A model generated the notes under the pieces. The model made no database searches. It was not told where the DNA came from and worked only from the letters and a program-made list of their open reading frames with translations. Made by a program: the position numbers and the translations under genes. DNA of 64,000 nucleotides from Haemonchus contortus (lineage: Eukaryota; Nematoda; Chromadorea; Rhabditida; Trichostrongylidae): contig LS997562.1 of NCBI GenBank assembly GCA_000469685.2, positions 1,018,501-1,082,500 of the forward strand. Reading direction: 5' to 3'. Below are positions 23,301 through 33,369 of the stretch, piece by piece (the first letter of the stretch is position 1; each line of letters opens with the position of its first letter).

Positions 23301-26300
23301 CTCGGCAAAAAATTTATGATATACTGACAGGCCCGTAGTTAGAATAGAATAGAATCTTGGTCACCTAAGAGCTATATGAAGCTACGGAGAAAAGGAGCTA
23401 CATGCATTTTGTGTGGAACTGCAAAAAGATCTACGCGAGGACCCATACTTTCTCCGCGTAGATCTTTTTGCTTTCTTTCTATCGTCAGCGATTTCGACCC
23501 TTCTTCGAAGGTTGGCCCCAGGAGTGGAGCCTGAGAGCTTCGCATCGAAATTCACCGAACGGAATGGAATTAGTAGAATGAAAGGCTGCTCGAGCTTATC
23601 AGTTTCCCCGCCATCCATGCTAAGGGCCGTTTCAGAAGTCTTTTGGTCCGCGTGTTTTTTGGAGTCGCTTGGACGATAGCTGGCTTTAGGCACTGTCATC
23701 TCATCCGCGCTAGATCCTATTTTTTAATTCGTGAACTGGGAGCCGTGAAGCCTAGGGAACGGACTTCAAAACCGGATTCTTTACCCTCTTGCGAGTTAAT
23801 GGGGAGATTCCGTAATCGACATTAGCGACTAAGAGTATGAGCTGCTCGTTGACTAGAAAGCGGAGTCATATGTCACCGAGTGGTGTTCTTCTTGAAAGAC
23901 TCTAGAGCTGTAACGTTAGCGTGAAACCATGCGAACTGCATCAAAGCCAAACAACGTCTGAGCTTGTTAACTAACCACACCACAGCCCCACACACAATCA
24001 GCTGATCGCCGAGTGATGGGGCGATGTTTTTCTCCCATTCTTTTTTCCTTTATTATTCTTTTTGCTGCCGCGATCCCTTATTTCATTTCCTACATCAAGA
24101 GGCTGAAAAAGGTGACCCATTTTCGCTGTAACTAGGGTTTTTTGTTTTTTTATGCTTATAAGGGAATGAATTTTTGCTTACCGTAGTCAGTTGTTTGCAC
24201 CAGGACCCACACGTGCGCAATGGTGCACTGTGAATAGCTCGTCCAAACGCCCCTTCTTCATTCTTCTGGTCCCATTCTCGTTTGACCCCCTCTTTAACGA
24301 TTTTTCCAAGCTTTTTTTCACTCCGGAAACACCGATCCATGCAGTTCCGTCGCCTCCATCGCACTATTTTCCATCTTATCTTCCATTTTTCATAATCTGG
24401 GTTACCCAAAATGATCGTGAACTGTGCCTTCAAAAATGGTACCTCGAAATTACTGTGAACTGTGCCTTTAATCTCGAGGTTCGGGTATTAGAAAGGAGTT
24501 TGTATCATTTATCTAAGCAAACCCTAATTTTTCTCCAGATCGCTGAGATTGTTCGTCCAAAATTTTTCCTTTATAGATTTTCTTGATGTTTGAAGCCATT
24601 TTGTTCGCAATTTTTACGTCAGTCATGTTTGGCACACAACTATCGGCCATATGCAGTGATGAAACGGCCATTGAAACTCTGAAACGGTATGATTTTAGTG
24701 CTTTTAATTCTTAATTGTATGTGAAAAAGCTTGGTGTCAGTATCTTACGCGACGTTTCATTGCAATGGTTTCGTAGCGGTTCCCGTAAAAAATCTCCTCC
24801 TTCCCTGCGCGTGATTGGGTGCGGCAAGCGCGACACTTACCAGGGAGGGGTAGTCTACTTATCTTAGAACTTTGAATTGAGACCCAGATGAATCGATAGA
24901 GTTTTGAATGTTGTTTACGAAAACGGAAATTAAAACTGCGAAATGGTTCTCCTCAAAAAGTTATGGGGGCCAGAATTTTGCTCGTAAGTAGTATCAGTTG
25001 GATATACGAACTCGTCGCTTTGATATCAAGTGCCCACGTGGTAGTGGTCTCGCTTTATGGGCGTAAGATGAGGGTTTGCTCCCCGCCATCGTCCGCATTT
25101 TTGCAAAGTGTTTTTTCATTTCATCAAGGGCTCTCTAAACGTTCTCTGACATTTTTTAGTGAACACCTTATTTCTGCTTTTATTTTCTCTCGTCGCCCCT
25201 ATTCAAGGAAAGTGGACTTTGCACGTTAATAGTATGACTCTTTTTTATTTTAAAAACCAAGGAATTCGAAACTCTGATCAATTCTGTTGCATCCCGTCAG
25301 TCTTGAGACGATTGACTGTTTTGTCACCGGGTATAGAGATTCAGCTTGCATAAAGTGCGCAGTTTGTGAATAACATGTGTGCTTTACGCATTTTTCAAAG
25401 TTTTTCCATCAATGTTGAGTTTCTTGCAGGCATCTTACACACCTCTGGTAACTTTCTGTTGAATTTCCTTTGAATTTGAAAACAGAACCACTTTCCTTGA
25501 TTAGGGGCGACGAGAGAAAACAAAAGCAAAAATGAGGTGTTCACTGAAAAACATGTCAGAAAACGTTTAGGGAGCCCTTGATGAAATGAAAAAACACTTT
25601 GCAAAAATGCGGACAATGGCGGGGAGCAAACCCTCATCTTAGGCCCATAAAGCGAGACCACTACCGCGAGGCCACGTGGGCACTTGATATCAAAGCGACG
25701 AGTTCGTATATCCAATTGATACTACTTTTGAGCAAAATTCGGGCCCCCATAACTTTTTAACACGTTGACGACGAGAGCGTTTTTCGTTTGCGTGCCCACG
25801 GGACGAGACCGTTTGAAGGCGCTGACTAATCGTCGGTTACCATTGGCGGACCTCGTCCCACGGGACAGACACCTATTGAATTTGCTGTATTCATGAGTAA
25901 TAAGATTCTATTTGTGTAGAACAAGTAAAAGCTCCTGGAATCAGAAGAAAAACTTGTATTCTGTCAAGATTTGGGTGAATTCTCCAAAATCATGGGCTTT
26001 CTAGACCATTTCGGTGTAGGGAGCTTTGAATAGTGAACATTCTTAGAATTCACTATTTAAACGTTTGGCGGGAACAAGACTAGAGGCTATTCGCCAATTG
26101 GAATGAGTTCAAATTTTAATCGTTATCTGATTCGATGTATGACTCCTGAGTCGCTACTTAATTTTTCCATAAAAACCTTAGATTTAGATGGATCATGGGT
26201 CGCCGCTAAAATTAGTGAGTAAATAAGTAAATGTAAAATATGAAACAAAAAAACCTGAGAATTTCTTCATTTGGCTGACTTACAGTACTGTCGGTCACCA

Positions 26301-27058
26301 TTGACCGACATCGTCCCACGAGACAGACTGACTGTCGGTCAACATTGACCGACATTGTCGTCAACGTGTTAAGGAGAACCATTTTGCAGTTTTAAATTCC
26401 ATTTTCGTTAACAGCATTCAAAACTTTATCGATTCATCTGGGTCTCCATTCGAAGTTCCAAGATAAGTAGACTACCCTCCTTGGTTAGTTCGTGTGTGGA
26501 ACCCCCCCCCCCCCCCCACCCGGGAAAGCTCTTCAAAAAGAGCATACATATGCGGTGAATCGGCGCGCATTATATCTGAGCAGCCTAAGAAATATCCGCC
26601 ATTGGCTTCTTGAGTCTTCGGGTAAAAATAGGCTGGATCATTTGGAGCAGCAGGGACCTTGAACGAATGATTCGAGTTGCTTTTTGGTGTATATAAACAT
26701 GACCAGCCGATGACCAACCTAGCTATGCATCGTATGCACTTGATAATGAGACATCCATTATTTTGAGTGGCTTTGTATTTATTGCGGCTTGATCGCATGC
26801 ATTTAAATCCTATAAATGTATGCTATATGATCACGTTTGGAAAAATTGCCTCTGTATGGGTTGCAAGTGTGGCACTGTTCAAATTTGATGATGTTTCTTC
26901 TTTGATATTTGCCGTTTAGTGGTCGTGAAGATCGACAGAAAGCGATCTCGTGGAAGAAGAACATGCAGTCAGTATTCGGAGGGCCGTGTTCGGTGCGGTG
27001 GCTAAATCCGTTGGTCGAGCCGTACATGAGCAAGCCAGCGTGTGAATATTCTGTCTAA
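14340..27058 (+). CDS. dhhc-3: DHHC-type palmitoyltransferase, ZDHHC3/7-like (dhhc-3 type)
   Basis: The enzyme transfers palmitate from palmitoyl-CoA to cysteines of Golgi and membrane proteins. Seven exons join in phase: 14340-14419, 18709-18844, 18903-18989, 20005-20160, 21000-21122, 24577-24686 and 26920-27058 (TAA), giving 276 residues. Exon 1 starts at the first ATG after an in-frame TAA and encodes [20 protein letters not shown]. Exon 4 carries the cysteine-rich zinc fold and the catalytic DHHC as [20 protein letters not shown]. Exon 3 has the [12 protein letters not shown] motif typical of DHHC3/7. Hydrophobic segments in exons 1-2, 5 and 6 give the usual four membrane spans with the active site cytosolic. 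The C-terminus reads [18 protein letters not shown] and ends YSV, a possible PDZ ligand like the hydrophobic tail of the human enzymes. The N-terminus is shorter than in mammals. Introns of 1-4 kb hold many transposons. Confidence 0.95.
14498..14567. repeat. Short near-perfect hairpin in DHHC intron 1
   Basis: CAAAATAATTGTGCGTGGCT is followed by GCA, a loop of about ten bases, and then TGCAGCTACGCACAATTATT. There are roughly 24 paired bases with one mismatch, and further partial pairing outside. The size is like a microRNA precursor, but it also fits a tiny MITE. Its strand cannot be told from the sequence. Confidence 0.7.
14930..16362 (-). mobile_element. Tc1/mariner-superfamily element with decayed transposase
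   Basis: Inverted terminal repeats of about 60 bases are visible: GCATTTCATAAGGATAAG with CACCCTCAAATTTAGTG on the left, and TTCGAGGGTGATCTTATAC with TTATGAAACGCG on the right. On the - strand the transposase remnants run from the helix-turn-helix region ([15 protein letters not shown], about 15960) through [20 protein letters not shown] (about 15620) and FGGGSVMVG to [13 protein letters not shown] (about 15240), the last catalytic segment. Several frameshifts and stops separate these pieces, so it is inactive. It lies in DHHC intron 1. Confidence 0.8.
16370..17905 (-). mobile_element. Second Tc1-like element, long inverted repeats
   Basis: The ends are inverted repeats of about 200 bases: 16370-16575 pairs with 17725-17905, for example CATATTCCAGGGCACTTCA against TGAAGTGCCCTGGAACGTG. 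On the - strand the transposase C-terminus is open at 16591-16962: [16 protein letters not shown], then [18 protein letters not shown] and [11 protein letters not shown], the usual Tc1 ending. The N-terminal half is not readable as one frame. The element is adjacent to the previous one but belongs to a different subfamily by its ends. Confidence 0.75.
17906..18708. other. End of DHHC intron 1, no recognised feature
   Basis: This is AT-rich intronic DNA without a recognisable repeat or coding segment. It ends in the acceptor CTTTAG at 18708. Confidence 0.4.
19080..19985 (+). mobile_element. GC-rich insertion with AATA tail in DHHC intron 3
   Basis: A block much richer in GC than the rest of the intron (19085-19430, and again 19650-19930) ends in ATTAATAAATAAATAAATAA just before the branch and acceptor region. 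The simple (AAAT)n tail is what many non-LTR retrotransposons and SINEs leave at the 3' end, suggesting a + strand insertion. No reverse transcriptase frame is visible. It could also be a processed copy of an unrelated transcript. Confidence 0.45.
20161..20999. other. DHHC intron 4, no recognised feature
   Basis: No gene or known repeat is seen. A short direct repeat around CTATTCTAGATAAGAGCTCT lies near 20370-20412. The intron ends in TTCTTTCAG. Confidence 0.4.
21123..22079. other. DHHC intron 5, left part, no recognised feature
   Basis: No exon with a familiar protein was found. It leads into the LINE remnant at 22080. A weak acceptor at about 21224 opens only a few codons. Confidence 0.35.
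22080..23340 (-). mobile_element. CR1/Jockey-like LINE, 5'-truncated, frameshifted reverse transcriptase
   Basis: Read on the - strand, 23193-22834 holds the reverse transcriptase core: [19 protein letters not shown] with one catalytic aspartate, then [11 protein letters not shown] and [20 protein letters not shown]. The FADD motif that should follow is broken: the frame reads FAEYQNI and stops, while the next frame resumes as [14 protein letters not shown]. The frame then continues at 22781-22548 ([19 protein letters not shown]) and the usual LINE 3' end at 22500-22239 ([41 protein letters not shown]). The endonuclease is absent. It lies in DHHC intron 5. Confidence 0.8.
23341..23984. other. 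Intron DNA with a 17-bp perfect hairpin
   Basis: GCAAAAAGATCTACGCG at 23421-23437 is the exact reverse complement of 23455-23471, with a 17-base spacer. No other feature is recognised, although both strands have open frames of about 90-105 codons over 23382-23699 that look like chance or old element remnants. Confidence 0.4.
23985..24432. mobile_element. MITE copy, same family as 4593-5266 (partial)
   Basis: It shares CAATCAGCTGATCGCCGAGT, CTCCCATTCTTTTTTCC and the 3' terminus GATCGTGAACTGTGCCTTC with the copy in eIF4A3. The left end is missing. A second terminus-like sequence, TGTGAACTGTGCCTTTAATC, follows at about 24450, suggesting another copy or a duplication of the end. Confidence 0.6.
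24836..26483. mobile_element. Large inverted repeat (fold-back element) in DHHC intron 6
   Basis: The left arm 24836-25222 is repeated in reverse at 25490-25756 and, after an interruption, 26373-26483. Landmarks are GGGAGGGGTAGTCTACTTAT against ATAAGTAGACTACCCTCC and GGTTTGCTCCCCGCCAT against its complement near 25615. The arms are of high but not perfect identity and the spacer is about 270 bases. The interruption is the TTAA-flanked element listed separately. No coding sequence is seen. Confidence 0.8.
25757..26372. mobile_element. piggyBac-like TTAA MITE nested in the fold-back
   Basis: The insertion starts TTAACACGTTGACGAC and ends GTCGTCAACGTGTTAA. The 12-base inverted ends are perfect and both are flanked by TTAA, the target duplication of piggyBac elements. 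The other arm of the fold-back has the uninterrupted site (CTCCTCAAAAAGTTATG near 24952), so both borders are confirmed internally. Inside are sub-repeats such as GTCGGTCAACATTGACCGAC and CGTCCCACGGGACAGAC. It is about 0.6 kb and non-coding. Confidence 0.75.
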
Positions 27059-27974
27059 CCAAGACTTGCAATATTCTGTTATTGATACGGCAAAATGCTG
27101 ACGAAATCAACTTGTAAAGGTGGAATCTTTTTATGGCTTCAAATAATCTCATTTGGCGCTTGCTAGGTGCCGGTGGTTGCGCTAAATAATGTGGGCATTT
27201 CTGCACCGCTTCATTATTTGAGCATTTGTTTATGATGGAAAATATGCCTTTGACGTTGTTCTGTAAATCAATAACTTTTTTACTTACACCACTTTCTTTT
27301 TCGTAATGTTTTCTTCGAAAATTGTATTAAAATAAGCCATATGACGTACTTTTATTGCGCACGAGAATTCTGACGACATTTAAAGAGTGATTCTTTATAG
27401 CGTACTAACATATACCAACAAATATGTCGCTGATTAAGAATGTAAGTTGGGTTGATGTCATGACTACCAATTTCTTCTAGGTATGAACGGGTCCTCATTA
27501 TTTCAATCAATGATTTGTGTATGTTTTCGTTCAAATATTGTGTTCTGGTCATTGTCGTGAAGAGTTGTCTATTGATAGGCTACTAAAATGTACAAAATTA
27601 TTGTGTGATTGGTAGCCAAAAAGTCGCTTTTTCATTATACCTTATTTGCTAATTAGTTAACACTTACCTCTACGGCTTTTTTTTTTCTAGTCTCCGGACC
27701 TTGCTAGCTGGAAGATCGTCTCGTACCTCGTCTCTTTAGTTCTAGGTTGCTTTGTGCGAAAACTTTGAACACGATTGCGGGACTTTTATCAACCATATTT
27801 TCTCTCGCTGCGATAATCAGATAGCGAAACAATCTGCGTGTAGCATGCATCAGCGGATGGAGGGAATTTCCCTTGCTGGTTACGTGGCTGCTTGAACTTC
27901 TCTGCGTCCCTGACAGCAAAAGGCTAGAGCGCAGAGAAAAACATCCCAGGTGAAGCCTAGGGAGTGGTGGTGGG
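27059..27974. other. 3' flank of the DHHC gene, intergenic
   Basis: The DHHC 3' UTR should start here; TATTAAAATAAGCC near 27327 is the nearest polyadenylation-like sequence. After a T-rich acceptor-like run, TTTTTTTTTTCTAG at about 27690, a short frame reads SPDLASWKIVSYLVSLVLGC. It is hydrophobic but does not have the phase needed to join the first secure GPAA1 exon, so I do not call it. Confidence 0.3.
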
Positions 27975-29445
27975 GGTCCTTATGGGACTCACGCGGCCCT
28001 AAACGCAATTTGTTGGGTGTCCGAAAAGTTTTGAGAAAATTCAGCTGGTTTTTCAGCACGAAATAATTGCAGTAACAAGTTAGATCAGGGATCAAAATAG
28101 TGGCCCTCCTTAGCCACAACGTCTCTCCATCAATCGGACAAGGCAGTGATGTCATTCCTCCATATTAGCAGAGGTGTGACGCAATGCATTCATCCACCGC
28201 CTACTTGACTTCTTGACGGTTGATGAATTTTTTCCCATTTAGAGCAGGTCTGTGGGCTTCTTAATGTATGGCAGTAATATGGTTTGAGGTTAGGTGAATA
28301 GATGGTCAGTGGGGTAGTCAGGTTATACCGAGTTTTTCCAACCCACCCATCAGCGTTCTCGCACGGCATAGTCGAACATTATCCATCACAATCGAAAATT
28401 TCCTTGAAGTAGGTGTGAAATGGGGCTCGAAATGCCATCTCTCTCCATCGGTAACAGAATACTCCTACGTTTACTGCAGTACACTTTGGTAGGATCTCTC
28501 AGTGAAACACCCGTTTGAGTGGGAAAGAATGAGCTCATGTCTTTTTTGGCTTGAACGCCTCGCTTTACAGCGGGCTGTGGCCTTAGGTCCGTGGGTAGGC
28601 GGTAGGCGATTTCCGCCTTTTTCCGATTTTCAGAGTTGTGAGTTTTTTTTTCGAGCAATACTTAAAGCCTCAGGAATTGGAAGAGACAATCTCTACACTC
28701 CCTGGCTGAGCAGGAGCTCGAGTGCGAGTCAGTGTGTGTCAGAAGCTCCTCGAAGCTCACGACACCAACCGACTTCATCATTGCTCAGGATAAAAAGGTA
28801 GATGTCCCATAAAAATCCACACAGGAAATCGCCATGCCTACTCTTGGACCTAAGGCCACAGCCCGCTATAAAGCGAGGCGTTGACGCCAAGAAAAACATG
28901 AGCTCATTATTCCCCGCTCATACGGGTATTCACTGGGAGATCCTACCAGAGTGTACTGCGGTAAACGTAGGAATATTCTGTCACCGATGGAGAGAGATGA
29001 CATGTCGAGCCCCCAGCCCCACAGCCCCCCCCCCCCCCCGTCTCGATCCCCCGTGCGAGGACGTTGATGGGTGGGTTGGAAAAGCTCGGTATAACCTGAC
29101 TACCCCACTAACCACATATTCACCTGACCTCAAACCATATAGCTGCCATACTTTCAGAAGCCCGCAGACCTGCTCTAAATGAAAAAAATTTCATCAACCG
29201 TCAAGAAGTCAAGTTGGTGGTAGATGAATGAATTGCGTCACGCCTCTATACATATGGTGGAATGGCATCATTGCCTTGTCCAGTTGATGGAGAGACGTTG
29301 TGGCTAAGCAGGGCCACTATTTTGATCCCTGATCTAAGCTTGTTACTGCAATTATTTCGTGTTGAACAAGCCTGCTGAATTTCTCAAAAATTTTCGGACA
29401 CCCAATAAATTGCGTTCAGGGCCGCGTGAGCGGTATCCATAGGTA
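27975..29445 (+). mobile_element. Mariner-like element with an inverted duplicate arm (palindromic)
   Basis: Both ends read TTGGGTGTCCGAAAA..TTTTGAG outwards, and the match extends past the ends to CACGCGGCCCT. The arms are about 650 bases (27975-28660 and 28800-29445). On the + strand, decayed mariner transposase runs from about 28715 through NVGIFCHRWREM (about 28970) to TYSPDLKPYSCHTFRSPQ (about 29120), matching the family's last catalytic segment. The left arm holds the same C-terminal half on the - strand. The reading frame is broken and a poly-C run interrupts it at 29022. Confidence 0.75.
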
Positions 29446-30921
29446 CAGTGTAGTGGATACGTGTCCAACAACGCCGTTTGGTCGGTCGGTAAAACAACGC
29501 ACCCGTTGAACTCTGAAAGTACCCATTGGAGTCACACCCTAGTAGTACACGGCGATTATCGCTGTTTTACATATGTATATGATTTCATGTAATACATAGT
29601 TCCAGAGTTTTGTGAGTTGCTGAGTTGTAGATGAGAGCATTAGTAACGTCGTCTGGGCAACGTCATTATCTTCTTCAACAAGTACTCGATCGACCTGGGT
29701 TTTGGAGCCTGATATGCTACTTGGGTGCGATCTACTATGCTTCTCTCATACTAGATTATAGGAATGCTGAACACACGAGGTTTGTGAGCTACACTTAATA
29801 AGAACTACATAATTTCATGGCAAGTGATTTTAGATATTTTTGAGACCTAACCCTCTCATTGAGGGCCCGAGCATTCATGTTCCTCTCCGCAAGGTCTTAT
29901 GAAAACCCTGAAACAGCGTCACGTTGACCTCGTTCTCGCTCTGAATTTCATTGTTAATCCTAGCACTATCACACACGCATGGTAACAGGTTCAAATCCCG
30001 AATCGGTTCCGGCTAGGCCTAGCAACCCTTCCATCGCTTCGTGAACGGTTAAAGGCACAGTTCACGATAATTTTGTGTTATCCAGATTATGTCGATAAAT
30101 GAACGAGAAGTTGGAGAATGGTACGATGGAGGCGGAGATAGACAAGCAGACTATTTCGATAGTCTTATTTTTGAAAACACTAGCTTTTCTATCCCTTCCG
30201 GGTTTGCCTTCGATTGCTTCTGCTTCTCTGTATTGTTTAGTAGCCTTCAGTCCGGTCATGATTGGAGGCGCAAGAAATTTTTCTCTGGCCTTCCACCTCT
30301 AGCATGCGAATGATTGCAAGTGGCATTGAATCAACCTGCATCATATTAGAGATTTTAGAAGTCACACCTGGGTAACTATGCAGATTGCAAGAAACCTACT
30401 TGTACAAGTAATCCGTAATTGATGAAGTGAAACCAATAAATCATTTCTGCCACAGAAGTGCTTTAACTTTGCTCCTGTAATTTGCCCTTTTTTGAGACAC
30501 ACTGTTCATCGGCTTACCACCGTCATGATTCTAAGAGAAAGCTAATGCTGGGTGGACCCAGGTATTGATTAATGCCAGAAATTTTGTCCATTATCCGTAT
30601 GACTCATTTTCCAATTCTGTTTTCCATGTTTCGAAAGTTCATCATCGTCAGAATCGGAACTGCTGGAAATATTAATTAATTTATTTATTTATTCAAAATA
30701 CACACAAAGGTGCGCTTCAGTAACAAGCAAGAAAATGAAACCAGTTTCATATTTAAACAGCAGTGAAAGTCAATAAAAACGCACATCAAGAAAGAACGAT
30801 ACCCATAAAACGCTATTGAATTTAGTCCGCGAGAGCAGCAATTATAAAAATGCATCAAATTGGGGGTATACTAGGCGCCTTTTTTATACAGGAAAAGTTT
30901 TGCATTAGGCGGTCACGGATT
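29446..30921. other. Intergenic DNA with old repeat fragments
   Basis: GGTTCAAATCCCGAATCGG at about 29990 resembles an RNA polymerase III B box and may be a SINE remnant. GTTAAAGGCACAGTTCACGA at 30049 is a terminus of the MITE family at 4593, followed by a divergent interior. An open frame at 30099-30302 overlaps that MITE end and is not called. GPAA1 5' exons should lie somewhere between 27059 and 31608, but I found none. Confidence 0.35.
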
Positions 30922-31420
30922 TGAAGGCACGGTTCACGATAAAACGCTACTGAGTTCTTCCTTCAGGAATACTCAGTGGCCCCCAATGGTAATAGAAAAA
31001 ACCCTCTCGCGCCCGAAAACTCGACGTTTAGTGCATAGTGAAGCCCTATACCCGGCTCGCGCTGCCTTTCCGCCCCTCGATCGATGTCACGTCAGACGAG
31101 TGTCGATGTGATACAGATTGCAATTATTTGTTCTAGGACCATCACAATCAGCTGATCGCCGAGTTATGAGATCATGTTTTTTCCTATTCTTTTTTCCTTT
31201 GTTATTCTTTTTGCTGCCACGATCCCCTATTTCATTTCCTACCCCAAGAGGCTGTGCTATTTTTGCTGTTATTAGTTTTTTTTTACTTATGCGTATATGT
31301 AAATGAATTTTTGCTCACCGTAGTCAGTTATTTGCACCAGGACCCACACGTACACAATGGCTCCTCATCGAACGTCCCCTCTTCTTCATTTTTCTGGTTT
31401 AATTCTCATCGTATCAGTCT
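30922..31420. mobile_element. MITE copy, same family as 4593-5266 (5' part)
   Basis: It begins GAAGGCACGGTTCACGATAA and then follows the 4593 copy through CCTCGATCGATGTCACGT and CAATCAGCTGATCGCCGAGT. It ends in a poly-G run at about 31427 where the right terminus should be. Its position immediately upstream of the first secure GPAA1 exon may have displaced or buried the 5' end of that gene. Confidence 0.6.
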
Positions 31421-31504
31421 CCTGAGGGGGGGGGGGGGGTAACGGCACTAACTTGTACATCGGCTGGCCACCGCAGTTCATTTTAAAATTCACATACGCA
31501 TTCA

Positions 31505-31608
31505 ATGAGCCACAACAATTCTGAAAGGAGGTCGAATGCGAGGGCGTTTCTCTCAGAGGGGATCATCGAGCCAAAAAACTTTATCTTTTGTTATCAGCTA
31601 TCTTTCAG
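31505..31608 (+). other. Open frame continuous with the first secure GPAA1 exon
   Basis: The GPAA1 frame of 31609-31711 stays open upstream to an ATG at 31505 (MSHNNSERRSNARAFLSEG). The basic start resembles the cytosolic N-terminus of GPAA1, but no membrane span follows before ISEHALM, so using this as the true N-terminus would lose the signal anchor. The TATCTTTCAG acceptor at 31608 is strong. I prefer splicing from an exon not found. Confidence 0.25.
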
Positions 31609-32816
31609 GATTAGTGAACATGCTCTCATGCCGGGCCTTGTGGTCGAACGATTCGATAAAGATGGAGCAGTCGTTGAATACCTGCAAGGACTTCGGAAAC
31701 AAAAAGAGCGAGTTTATTCACCATAAGGTCGAGGGTCAAGGTTCATGACATTAGTGAACTTTCCGAGTGCTCAAGAAATTGCGTGCATTAACTTTCTGTG
31801 TCTCTTCTGTATGTTTATTGCAGCCTTTCCAAGATTTACAACCTTATGAGGCTAATATCTCGCCTTCGTTAGAGCCTGAAAGTATAATGAAAGAACCTCT
31901 TGTATACCGAGTCCAGGAGGTCTATTAGTCTAGAGAGTTGTCCGGGTTTATCTTGCCTTATTATAGGATCAATTCCAATGGTTGTTCGACTTTCAGGCTC
32001 TGACGAAGGCGAGATAGCCGAAACGTTAGCCTCATGAGGTTGTAAATCTTGGAAAGCCTGCAGTAAACATACAGAAGAGTCAAAAGTCATGCCAAGATTA
32101 AGAGAAGATCGATCGTGGTATATAACTTTCTTTGTATCCATAAGTAATTTAATGTGACCAGCATCATATTTTGCAGTCATAAGCGGAGTTATATATGTCA
32201 AGTGATGAAACAGAACGGAATGTCATGCCATACCCAACGATGGTGGTCTGCATTGAAAGTTACGGTCAGTGCATCTTTGTATTTGCTGTCACTTTGATTG
32301 GACAATGGCCGGTAAACTCCGCCCACAAAGGGCGGGGTTTTGCGCCAAAATTATCAATTTGACCCTAGGGCGTTCCAATTTGGCAGTAGTACAAGCGGCA
32401 GGATGGGAACACTTATCGCAGGTGGGAGAGCCGGACTCCGCTCATAAAAGGCGAGATTGCGTCAAAATTTTCAGTTTGGCTCTTGGTTCAAACTTGGTAG
32501 GTGGCAGGCGGCGGTAAGGGAACTTTATGGTGAGTAGTAGGGCCGGACCCCACCCCCGAGGGACGGGGTATCTGCAAAATAAATGTCTGAGTGTAAATTC
32601 ATAAGCCCTACCCGGCCAAGTTTGCGATTCAGTGAAAAATCACGAAGTACCTTTGCATCAAGAAGGACATCCCGGCGTCAGCTGGGAGACCGACTGGTTA
32701 CTACAATAATGTAGATTCATTCTTAGTAAGATCCTCTGAAAGATATGTTGAAGATTTACTTGCTCTATTGCCTAGAGGGAGAGGACTCCGTGTGGTGTTC
32801 GTAATGTAATCCTTAC

Positions 32817-32847
<31 letters not shown>

Positions 32848-33327
32848 TTATTTATTTATTTATTTATTTATACACTCAACTGAGTGCGCCACAACTGCAT
32901 AGTAGCAAATAAACTACCCGTCGCCACAGTAAACAAGTAAGATTAGGAAGAGAGAGGACAAAAATACCGATCTCCAGAGCTGCAATGGAAGTGTGTTCAA
33001 CAAAGATGCCCTCATAGCCAGTAACCGCACCAGTTGGCCAAGGTGCCCTCATTCCGTAAGGAGTCATGGGACCAAGTCGGAACTTCGGCACACGCCAACT
33101 TCCCTCGTGGAACCGACTTGTATGCTACTGGCTGAACGGCGAGATGTGAACTGTTGGGTCGGACAATGACCAAATTGGAAACATAGATATGGCAGACTCA
33201 GCAATGGTGGCGACGGACTATCAGATCAAGAACAAAAAAAAAGAAGCTCAACGAAGGGAAAAAAACAGGACAAAAGGAAAAAAAACAACATATATAACGC
33301 GCTCGCGTCTGTCTGTCTGTCCGTATA

Positions 33328-33369
<42 letters not shown>

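Noticed and set aside
27691..27770. Hydrophobic frame SPDLASWKIVSYLVSL as GPAA1 signal-anchor exon
   Set aside because: The acceptor is good, but it has no ATG and no donor in the phase needed to join 31609.
30099..30302. Open frame of 67 codons (+) upstream of GPAA1
   Set aside because: Its first part is the end of a known MITE family and the phase does not lead into GPAA1.
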